Origin: JACCUZ01 sp038246575 | GTDB lineage: Bacteria > Actinomycetota > Actinomycetes > JACCUZ01 | Assembly: GCA_038246575.1 (NCBI GenBank) | Contig: JBBRVU010000244.1 | Coordinates: 1 to 5,287, forward strand | Length of the DNA stretch: 5,287 bases | Direction of reading: 5' to 3' | Shown: piece by piece, positions 1-5,287 of the stretch | Layout: every line of letters starts with the position of its first letter | Numbering within the stretch: position 1 is the stretch's first letter | Translations under genes and position numbers: made by a program | Notes under the pieces: generated by a model | Told to the model about the DNA's origin: nothing | Database searches by the model: none | The model's input: only the letters and a program-made list of their open reading frames with translations

Positions 1-41
1 CACAGGCCGGCCGGCTGCGCGCGCTCGCGGGCGGCCGGTGA
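1..41 (+). CDS. 3' end of an upstream gene (partial, unidentified)
   Basis: Reading from base 3, the twelve codons before the TGA at 39-41 all end in G or C and give QAGRLRALAGGR, which is a plausible protein C-terminus in a genome of this composition. The gene body lies outside the window, so neither family nor function can be read. A second frame, ending at the TGA at 77-79 and overlapping the next start codon, is also open but has weaker third-position GC (about 21 of 25 codons). I therefore prefer the first. With the stop at 41, the next gene starts 31 bases later, close enough for co-transcription. Confidence 0.35.
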   Translation, partial: QAGRLRALAGGR

Positions 42-72
42 CCGCCGACGGGCTCAGCGGCCGTGCCGACCC

Positions 73-966
73 GTGCTGAGTCGCCGCCAGCTGCTCGGGG
101 GAGCGGCCGGGCTGCTGGCCCTCGCCGGGTGCTCGGAGCAGCCGCCGAGTCGGCGGCCGGATTCCGCGGGCGCGTCGACGGGGCCACCTGGCACCGAGAA
201 CTACGGTGCGGGGGACCGGCAGTACGGAGAGTGGACCCTCCCGGCGGCCAGCAGGGCTGGAACGGGAGCGCTACCGGTGGTCGTCCTCGTCCATGGCGGC
301 TACTGGCGGGCCGACTTCGGGCCCTACCTCGAGCGCCGGGTCGCCACCGAGCTGGGTCGACGCGGGTTCGCCGTCTGGAACATCGACTACCGGGCCTCGG
401 ACACGGACTGGCCGGCCACTCTGGACGACGTGGCAGCGGCGGTGGACCACCTGCCGGCGAGCAAGCACGCGGAGCGCCTCGACCTCGAGCGCGTCGCAGC
501 GGTGGGCCACTCGGCGGGGGGACAGCTCGCGCTCTGGCTCGCGTCGCGGTCCCGCATCCCGTCGGGCGCTCCGGGAGCGGTCGACGCCGCCGCGGGCGCC
601 GTCCGCGTCCGGGTCGCGGTCGGGCAGGCGCCCGTTGCCGATCTCGTGGCAGGGGCCCGGCTCCAGCTCGGCGGCGGCGCCGTGCAGGCGCTCCTGGACG
701 GCGAGCCCGGCGAGGTGCCGGATCGCTACGCCGCAGCTTCCCCGCTCGCGCTGCTGCCTCCTGATGACGGTGCCACCGTGCATCTCGTTCATGGCGACGC
801 CGACGAGGTTGTCCCGCTCTCGCAGAGCCGGACGTACGCCGCAGCAGCCCGCCAGGACGGAGTCCCCGCCGAGTTGACCGTCATTCCCGGCGCCGGCCAC
901 TTCGAGCACCTCGACCCGGCGTCGGCGGCGCTGGATCCCGTCTGGGCCGCCCTGCGCACGCTCTGA
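73..966 (+). CDS. Tat-exported lipoprotein, alpha/beta hydrolase (arylformamidase-like motif)
   Basis: This is a 297-residue alpha/beta-hydrolase-fold enzyme, probably a carboxylester or amide hydrolase acting on the outer face of the membrane. The N-terminus SRRQLLGG (residues 3-10) is a twin-arginine signal, followed by a short hydrophobic stretch and the lipobox LAGC with the lipidated cysteine at residue 20. A Ser/Pro/Gly-rich linker runs to about residue 45. The fold then shows the oxyanion-hole motif HGGYW (74-78), the nucleophile elbow GHSAGG with Ser147, the acid in HGDADEVVP (probably Asp244) and the catalytic His276 in GAGHF. HGGYW together with GHSAGxxLA is characteristic of kynurenine formamidases, but related esterases of unknown substrate also carry it, so the substrate is unproven. 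GTG 73 is the only in-frame start in the open stretch and puts the RR motif at the very N-terminus. No clear Shine-Dalgarno precedes it, so coupling to an upstream gene is possible. The hydrolase assignment is firm; export as a lipoprotein is a good prediction. Confidence 0.92.
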   Translation: MLSRRQLLGGAAGLLALAGCSEQPPSRRPDSAGASTGPPGTENYGAGDRQYGEWTLPAASRAGTGALPVVVLVHGGYWRADFGPYLERRVATELGRRGFAVWNIDYRASDTDWPATLDDVAAAVDHLPASKHAERLDLERVAAVGHSAGGQLALWLASRSRIPSGAPGAVDAAAGAVRVRVAVGQAPVADLVAGARLQLGGGAVQALLDGEPGEVPDRYAAASPLALLPPDDGATVHLVHGDADEVVPLSQSRTYAAAARQDGVPAELTVIPGAGHFEHLDPASAALDPVWAALRTL

Positions 967-983
967 CCCACGAGCACCCGATG

Positions 984-1001
984 ATGTCGGTGCGCCGACG
1001 T
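984..1001 (+). terminator. Terminator-like hairpin after the hydrolase gene
   Basis: The arms ATGTCGG (984-990) and CCGACGT (995-1001) pair over seven positions, one of them a G-T wobble, around the loop TGCG. The hairpin begins 17 bases after the hydrolase stop codon. There is no T-run after it. Actinobacterial terminators often lack one, but that also makes this call weak. Confidence 0.35.
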
Positions 1002-1006
1002 ACCGT

Positions 1007-1054
1007 CGACAACAGCTCACGCCGGGAAGCAACGGACGACGCCCGTTGTTGTCG
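1007..1054 (+). repeat. Overlapping inverted repeats in the hydrolase-exporter gap
   Basis: CGACAACA (1007-1014) is the exact reverse complement of TGTTGTCG (1047-1054). Between them, AGCAACGG (1028-1035) can pair with CCGTTGTT (1043-1050), using one G-T wobble and a seven-base loop. The two pairings share bases 1047-1050, so they exclude each other. They could be a second terminator-like structure, a protein-binding site, or chance in GC-rich DNA. No function is shown. Confidence 0.35.
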
Positions 1055-1062
1055 CAGTGATT

Positions 1063-1078
1063 TGTAATTCTGATTACA
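1063..1078 (+). promoter_or_regulatory. Palindromic operator candidate, TGTAAT-N4-ATTACA
   Basis: A perfect six-base inverted repeat, TGTAAT (1063-1068) and ATTACA (1073-1078), is separated by TCTG. It sits in a markedly AT-rich island inside very GC-rich DNA and touches the Shine-Dalgarno sequence of the ABC exporter gene. Arms of six bases spaced by four, centred 10 bases apart, suit a dimeric winged-helix or helix-turn-helix repressor. The left arm TGTAAT also matches five of six bases of a -10 box (TATAAT), although no good -35 lies 17 bases upstream. If the -10 reading is right, a bound regulator would block both the promoter and the start of the message. No regulator gene lies in the window, and I cannot assign the site to a regulator family. 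Confidence 0.5.
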
Positions 1079-1083
1079 GGAGA
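1078..1083 (+). promoter_or_regulatory. Ribosome binding site deciding the exporter start
   Basis: AGGAGA lies six bases before GTG 1090, which is ideal spacing. It lies 12 bases before ATG 1096 and downstream of the alternative in-frame GTG at 1057. This selects GTG 1090 as the start; starting at 1057 would translate the palindrome and the ribosome binding site. Confidence 0.8.
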
Positions 1084-1089
1084 TTTCTG

Positions 1090-2985
1090 GTGTCGATGTC
1101 GCAACACCCCTGGGCGGCGCTGCGCTCGATGACCCGCGACGGCGAGGTCGCCAAGCGCAAGCTGGCTCCCGGCACGATCCCGCGCATCATCGACTTCGCG
1201 CGCCCGTACAAGCGCCAGATCAGCATCTTCCTGGTCCTGGTGGTCATCGACGCCGTGCTGATCGTCGCGCTGCCGCTGCTGTTCAAAGTGGTCATCGACG
1301 AGGGCATCCAGAAGGACAACCGCCGGGTGGTCGTCGTCGTCGCGCTCACCGTCGCCGGACTGGCCGTCGTCGACGCGATCCTCACCCTCTTCCAGCGACT
1401 GCTGTCCTCGCAGGTGGGTGAGGGCCTCATCTACGACCTGCGCACCAAGGTGTTCTCCCACGTCCAGCGGATGCCGGTGGCCTTCTTCACCCGCACCCAG
1501 ACCGGCGCTCTGGTCAGCCGCCTCAACACCGACGTCATCGGCGCCCAGCAGGCGTTCACCTCGACGCTGTCCTCGGTCGTGTCCAACGTGATCAGCCTGA
1601 TCCTGGTGCTGGCCGCGATGCTGTACCTCTCCTGGCAGATCACCCTCGGTGCCTTGCTGCTGACACCGTTGTTCTTGCTGCCCGCCCGCTGGGTCGGTCG
1701 CAAGCTGCAGGTCATCACCCGCGAGGCCATGCAGCTCAACGCCGGCATGGGCACGACCATGACCGAGCGTTTCAACGTGTCCGGCGCGCTGCTGGTCAAG
1801 CTGTTCGGGCGGCTTCCGGACGAGTCAGCCGGCTTCGCGGAGAAGGCGTCCCGGGTTCGTGACATCGGCATCAAGCAGGCGATGTACGGCCGGGTGTTCT
1901 TCACCAGCCTGGCGCTCGTCGCGTCGCTGGCCACCGCCCTCGTCTACGGCATCGGCGGAGTGCTGGTCATCGACAACGTCATCCCGCTGGGCACGCTGGT
2001 GGCGATGACCGCCCTGCTCGGGCGGCTCTACGGCCCTCTCACCGCACTTTCGAACGTGCAGGTCGACGTGATGACCGCTCTGGTCAGCTTCGAGCGGGTC
2101 TTCGAGGTTCTGGACCTGCCCCCGATGATCGACGAGAAGCCCGATGCCGAAGAGTTGCCGCGGGGCGACACCCGCGTCGAGCTGCGCGACGTCACCTTCC
2201 GCTACCCCAGCGCCAGCGAGGTGTCCCTCGCGTCGCTTGAGTCCGTCGCCGTCCTCGACCAGGCGGCCAGCGAGACCGTGCTGCACGACGTGTCCCTGAC
2301 CGTGCCGGCCGGCACCATGACGGCGCTGGTCGGCCCGTCCGGCGCAGGCAAGACCACGATCACCAGCCTGGTCGGGCGCCTCTACGACACCACGGCGGGC
2401 GAGGTGTTGCTGGGTGGTCGGGACGTCCGGGACGTGACGCTCGCGTCCCTGCACGAGGTCGTCGGCGTCGTGACCCAGGACGCTCACATGTTCCACGAGA
2501 CCATCCGCACCAACCTGCTCTACGCCCGACCAGGTGCCAGTGACGACGAGCTTGTCGATGCCTTGCGGGCCGCCCACATCTGGAACCTCGTGTCCAGCCT
2601 TCCGGACGGGCTCGACACCACCGTCGGCGATCGCGGCTACCGCCTCTCCGGCGGTGAGAAGCAGCGGCTGGCGATTGCTCGGCTGCTGCTCAAGGCGCCC
2701 GACGTCGTCGTCCTGGACGAGGCGACGGCGCATCTCGACTCCGAGTCGGAGGTGGCGGTGCAGCGTGCGCTTAAGACGGCTCTGGAAGGGCGTACGTCGC
2801 TGGTGATCGCCCACCGGCTCTCGACGGTGCGCGACGCCGACCAGATCCTGGTGGTGGACGGCGGCCGCATCGTCGAGCGCGGCACTCACGTCCAGCTGTT
2901 GGCCTCCGGTGGACTCTACGCCGAGCTCTACCGCACCCAGTTCCAGTCCCAGGAGCGTGAGGACCCGGCTCCGGCGGCGGTGTGA
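1090..2985 (+). CDS. ABC-type half-exporter, fused membrane and ATPase domains
   Basis: This is a 631-residue type IV (ABCB/MsbA-like) ABC exporter half, expected to work as a dimer in the cytoplasmic membrane and to use ATP to move an unknown substrate outward. A basic cytoplasmic N-terminus of about 45 residues precedes six membrane segments, roughly at 46-68, 79-101, 159-179, 182-199, 269-290 and 292-314. The nucleotide-binding domain begins near residue 361. It shows the A-loop Tyr372, Walker A GPSGAGKT (415-422), Q-loop Gln463, signature LSGGEKQ (519-525), Walker B VVVLDE (539-544) with an intact catalytic glutamate, D-loop AHLD (547-550) and switch His575. All catalytic parts are present, so the protein should be active. 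Between the A-loop and Walker A it carries about 15 residues more than the usual exporter (within 373-397, including SLASLESVAVLD), a trait I associate with an actinobacterial subfamily. The adjacent palindrome suggests repressor control. The substrate cannot be told from sequence. Confidence 0.96.
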   Translation: MSMSQHPWAALRSMTRDGEVAKRKLAPGTIPRIIDFARPYKRQISIFLVLVVIDAVLIVALPLLFKVVIDEGIQKDNRRVVVVVALTVAGLAVVDAILTLFQRLLSSQVGEGLIYDLRTKVFSHVQRMPVAFFTRTQTGALVSRLNTDVIGAQQAFTSTLSSVVSNVISLILVLAAMLYLSWQITLGALLLTPLFLLPARWVGRKLQVITREAMQLNAGMGTTMTERFNVSGALLVKLFGRLPDESAGFAEKASRVRDIGIKQAMYGRVFFTSLALVASLATALVYGIGGVLVIDNVIPLGTLVAMTALLGRLYGPLTALSNVQVDVMTALVSFERVFEVLDLPPMIDEKPDAEELPRGDTRVELRDVTFRYPSASEVSLASLESVAVLDQAASETVLHDVSLTVPAGTMTALVGPSGAGKTTITSLVGRLYDTTAGEVLLGGRDVRDVTLASLHEVVGVVTQDAHMFHETIRTNLLYARPGASDDELVDALRAAHIWNLVSSLPDGLDTTVGDRGYRLSGGEKQRLAIARLLLKAPDVVVLDEATAHLDSESEVAVQRALKTALEGRTSLVIAHRLSTVRDADQILVVDGGRIVERGTHVQLLASGGLYAELYRTQFQSQEREDPAPAAV

Positions 2986-3057
2986 CCGGCGGCTCGCGCG
3001 CCGTGGCGTCACCGTTCCGTAAGGCCGTCCCTGTCGGGTCTGGGGGCCGGCAGCGCC

Positions 3058-3068
3058 GATAGTGGGGC
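3058..3068 (+). promoter_or_regulatory. Start region of the propeller gene, possibly leaderless
   Basis: GATAGT (3058-3063) matches four of six -10 bases and lies five bases before ATG 3069, so transcription could begin at or next to the start codon. The alternative is translation from GTGGGG (3062-3067), but that purine-rich run is only one base from the ATG, too close for a good Shine-Dalgarno. No convincing -35 is visible. The rest of the 83-base gap after the exporter gene holds only weak 4-5 bp hairpins. Confidence 0.3.
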
Positions 3069-4337
3069 ATGGCTGCTCGGGACCGGCGCGCGCTCGTGGT
3101 GCTGGTGGTCGCCGTGGCGGTCATCCTCGTCGGGTACTACCAGCTCGGCATCGGCCGCCCCGAGCCGTCAGCACTGCCGACCCTCACCACTATCCCGTTG
3201 CGCGCCGACCCGGACCGACCGGGCGCCTCCGACGGCCCGGGGCGCGCGTCCTGGACACCGTGGCCGCAGGCCCTGCACGACGCCCAGCACACCGGCGCCA
3301 GCGAGAACGCGGGCCCGACCACGGGCCGGATCCGCTGGACCCGGCGCCTGGAGGGCAACGTGACCCCCGGGCCGGTCGTGGCCGCGGACGGCACGATCTA
3401 CGCCGCAAGCAACGCCGGGGTGCTGCATGCACTCGATCCGGGGAGCGGCGAGGACCGCTGGACCTTCGACGGCAAGGGCAACTACGGGGTTGACACGTCC
3501 ACCAGTGCCGCGGTCCTCCCCGACGGGATCGTGCTCTGGCCGGGACCCGGCGGGCGGCTGTACGCCCTCTCCCCGCAGGGCCGGCTCCTGTGGGACCTGC
3601 CGGTGACGGGACAGGTCACGTCGCCCGCGGTGACCTCCGAAGGCCTCGTGGCTGTCGGCGGCAGCGGTGGCCGGCTGCTGGCACTGCGACCAACTGCCAC
3701 CGGCCCACACGTCGCCTGGGACGTTGAGCTGACGGAGCAGACGTACGGGTCGCCGGTGATCTCGGCGGACGGCAGGACCGTCTACCAGTCGGTGTCCTCC
3801 GGGGTCGTCGCGGTGCGCGACGGGGTCGTGCTCTGGCGCTCGAGCGCTCCGACGAACATCGTCGAGGTGAGTCCGGCGGTGGCGCCGGACGGAACGGTGG
3901 TGATCGGGACCAACGACCCGTTCCAGTACGGGCTCGACCCGGCGGACGGCACGGTGCGCTGGCGGTTCCGACGCGGCCCCTGGACGTACTCCTCTCCGGG
4001 AGTGACTGCGGACGGCATCGTCTACTTCGGCGACCACGCCAACCGGATCACCGGGCTCGACGCCCGCGACGGCTCGGTCGTCTTCCGCTACCAGGGCACC
4101 CGACAACGCGAGCAGCGCGTCAGCATCGGCATCTGGACCTCAGTGCTGGTCGACGCCGAGCACCGGGTCTACGCGGGCACCCGGCAGGGCTACGTCTACG
4201 GCGTCGACGCCCAGGGAGAACTCCTCTGGCAGATCAGCACGGGCGCGACCGTTGACAGCTATCCCGCGTTGACCGCGGACGGTGCCCTGGTCATCGGCAC
4301 CACCGACGGAGAGCTGCTGGCCATCGCCGACGACTAG
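3069..4337 (+). CDS. Membrane-anchored eight-bladed PQQ-like beta-propeller protein
   Basis: This 422-residue protein has a short basic N-terminus, one hydrophobic segment (about 8-24) acting as signal anchor or uncleaved signal, a Pro/Asp-rich spacer to about residue 60, and then a PQQ-like (BamB-type) propeller. The segment W65...HDAQHTGASENAGP resembles the entry motif of this superfamily. Eight repeats follow the pattern (P/A)DGxVY...GxLxALD..G...W, starting near residues 99, 141, 183, 226, 266, 307, 356 and 396. The last repeat ends at LLAIADD without its W-containing strand, and RIRWTRRL (87-94) at the front can supply it, giving a closed ring. The domain should sit outside the cytoplasmic membrane. 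Such domains usually bind proteins or polysaccharides, and true PQQ dehydrogenases are larger, so I do not infer an enzyme. It has no lipobox cysteine, unlike E. coli BamB, and no outer-membrane role is expected in an actinobacterium. The role is unknown. Confidence 0.88.
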   Translation: MAARDRRALVVLVVAVAVILVGYYQLGIGRPEPSALPTLTTIPLRADPDRPGASDGPGRASWTPWPQALHDAQHTGASENAGPTTGRIRWTRRLEGNVTPGPVVAADGTIYAASNAGVLHALDPGSGEDRWTFDGKGNYGVDTSTSAAVLPDGIVLWPGPGGRLYALSPQGRLLWDLPVTGQVTSPAVTSEGLVAVGGSGGRLLALRPTATGPHVAWDVELTEQTYGSPVISADGRTVYQSVSSGVVAVRDGVVLWRSSAPTNIVEVSPAVAPDGTVVIGTNDPFQYGLDPADGTVRWRFRRGPWTYSSPGVTADGIVYFGDHANRITGLDARDGSVVFRYQGTRQREQRVSIGIWTSVLVDAEHRVYAGTRQGYVYGVDAQGELLWQISTGATVDSYPALTADGALVIGTTDGELLAIADD

Positions 4338-4346
4338 CCTCCCCTC
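4335..4346 (+). promoter_or_regulatory. Leaderless-type -10 element overlapping the propeller stop codon
   Basis: TAGCCT (4335-4340) fits the actinobacterial -10 pattern TAnnnT and is followed by exactly six bases before GTG 4347, so transcription could start on the start codon itself. Its TAG is also the stop codon of the propeller gene. No Shine-Dalgarno precedes the GTG (the gap is CCTCCCCTC), which supports leaderless translation. A six-base match of such low information can arise by chance, and no -35 is evident. Confidence 0.4.
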
Positions 4347-5287
4347 GTGGCCGGCGAGCGGGTGCTGACCCCGCGAGAGCTGAACCGGGCCCTGCTGGCC
4401 CGGCAGGGCCTGCTGGTCCGGCAGCGGTGCACGCTGACCCAGGCCGTCGGAGCAGATGGGCGGCGTCCAGGCGCAGTACGCGCCCTCGACGTACGTCGGG
4501 CTGTGGTCGCGTGTCGCGGAGTTCCGGCGCGGTCAGCTCGACCGGGAGCTGGCTCGCCGCGCGGTGGTGCAGGCGACGCTGCTGCGGGCCACCATCCACG
4601 TGGCCTCCGCCGCCGACTACTGGCTGCTGAGCGATGCCGTTCGGCAGCAGCGCCTGTCGTCGTACCTGCGCACGCAGCGCGACGGACCGGCGCTCGCGGA
4701 GGTCGAGACGGCAGCAGCCCGGGTCGCGGCGGCGATGGGTGACGGTTCCTGAACAGCGCCGAGATCGGTGAGCTCGTCGGATCACGGGCAGCCGCTGCGC
4801 TGGGCATGGTGCTCGACCTGGTGCGGGTGCCGCCGTCAGGCACGTGGGATCGGCGCCGGGCCGACGTCTATGCGCTCGCCGACCGTTGGGCACCGAGGCC
4901 GACCGCCGGCCCCGCCGACAGCGGCGACAGCGGCGAGGCATGCTACCGCGCGCTCGAGCACGTCGCGCGGCGCTACCTCGGCGCCTTCGGTCCTGCGCAC
5001 CCACGCGACATCGCGACGTGGGCCGGGTTGAAGGTCGGTGACATGACGCGAGCGGTGGCTCGGACGCCGCTGCGTCGGTTCAGCGACGAGGGCGGCGGCG
5101 TTCTGGTCGACCTGCCGCGCGCGGCGCTGCCGAAGGCTGGGACGCCAGCGCCGGTGCGCTTCCTGGGGACCTGGGACGCGCTGCTGCTCACCCACGCCCG
5201 GCGGACCCAGGTGCTGCCAGAACGCCACCGCGCCCGGATCTTCACCAGCAGCAACCCGTTCTCGTTGGGCACCGTGCTGGTCGATGG
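4347..5287 (+). pseudogene. Winged-helix AlkZ/YcaQ-like DNA glycosylase family gene with two frameshifts (3' end outside window)
   Basis: Three consecutive segments in two frames join into one family protein (HTH_42, winged helix DNA-binding domain). The relatives S. sahachiroi AlkZ and E. coli YcaQ remove alkylated bases and unhook interstrand crosslinks. Segment one (4347-4448, 34 codons) reads VLTPRELNRALLARQGLL. An extra G near 4449-4450 then shifts the frame. Segment two (4450-4746) reads EQMGGVQAQYAPSTYVGLW and on through RATIHVASAADYW. It ends at a TGA (4750-4752) created by a missing base, most simply a C near 4748. Segment three (4749 to the window end) reads LNSAEIGELVG, then VRVPPSGTWDRRRADVYALA, then LLLTHARRTQVLPERHR and GTVLVDG. 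The restored product covers about 313 residues; the family usually runs to 350-400. QAQ (restored 41-43) matches the QxQ catalytic motif reported for AlkZ. As read, the gene yields only a 131-residue product that leaves the family frame after residue 34. It is either a recent pseudogene or an intact gene with two sequencing errors, since no other damage is visible. The start is GTG 4347, nine bases after the propeller stop. Confidence 0.85.
4917..4934 (+). repeat. In-frame 9-bp tandem duplication
   Basis: GACAGCGGC occurs twice head to tail, encoding Asp-Ser-Gly twice in the AlkZ-like reading frame. It falls in a Pro/Ala/Gly-rich stretch between two conserved blocks, likely a surface loop that tolerates length change. 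It does not affect the frame and is unrelated to the two frameshifts. Confidence 0.75.

Noticed and set aside
271..1461. Long minus-strand open frame across the hydrolase and exporter genes
   Set aside because: It spans two well-supported + strand genes and an intergenic region, shows no recognisable domain, and is explained by stop-codon scarcity on the opposite strand of GC-rich genes.
2987..3003. Hairpin CGGCG-N7-CGCCG after the exporter stop as a terminator
   Set aside because: The five-base stem is short, has no T-run, and is easily expected by chance at this GC content.
1825..3012. Long minus-strand open frame opposite the exporter
   Set aside because: Its translation is rich in D, H, R, V and Q, as expected for an antisense shadow of a codon-biased gene, and the + strand carries every ABC motif.
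3069..4337. Propeller protein as a PQQ-dependent dehydrogenase
   Set aside because: It lacks the length of that enzyme class, and I could identify no catalytic or cofactor-binding residues. The repeat alone does not show PQQ binding.
4440..4455. Programmed ribosomal frameshift in the AlkZ-like gene
   Set aside because: There is no slippery heptamer or stimulatory structure that I can see, and two opposite shifts would be needed. Mutation or sequencing error is simpler.
4291..5004. Minus-strand frames over the AlkZ-like gene
   Set aside because: The translations are low-complexity Arg/Ala/Pro-rich with no domain. The broken + strand gene accounts for the region.
4347..5287. AlkZ-like protein plus ABC exporter as an antibiotic self-resistance pair
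   Set aside because: AlkZ-type enzymes are known in such clusters, but the window has no biosynthetic genes, the exporter is separated by the propeller gene, and this family is also common outside clusters.

Overview
This window is a high-GC, densely coding stretch with every gene on the + strand. Third codon positions are almost all G or C, starts are often GTG, and two gene starts have little or no Shine-Dalgarno sequence. This is typical of an actinobacterium. The gene content would fit a Nocardioides-like lineage, but that is inference from general familiarity and no marker gene in the window proves it.

Layout, left to right. The first ~40 bases look like the last codons of an upstream gene. 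At 73-966 lies a Tat-type lipoprotein alpha/beta hydrolase with an HGGYW oxyanion motif and a Ser-Asp-His triad. A 123-base intergenic region follows. It holds a terminator-like hairpin, further inverted repeats and an AT-rich perfect palindrome (TGTAAT-N4-ATTACA) directly against a strong ribosome binding site. That site fixes the start of the next gene at GTG 1090: a complete ABC half-exporter (1090-2985, membrane domain fused to ATPase). After 83 bases comes a membrane-anchored protein that folds, by repeat count, as an eight-bladed PQQ-like (BamB-type) beta-propeller (3069-4337). Nine bases after its stop begins a winged-helix DNA-binding protein of the HTH_42/AlkZ-YcaQ DNA glycosylase family. 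It runs off the window end and carries two single-base frameshifts of opposite sign (near 4449 and 4748).

The genes do not form an obvious pathway. The exporter appears to have its own regulated promoter. The propeller and the AlkZ-like gene may be co-transcribed, although the AlkZ-like gene also has a leaderless-type promoter overlapping the propeller's stop codon. I see no mobile element, CRISPR array, tRNA or rRNA, and no convincing evidence of a wholly new system. The points most worth a second look are the doubly frameshifted glycosylase-like gene, the palindromic operator with no regulator gene beside it, and the lipoprotein with a kynurenine-formamidase-like motif.
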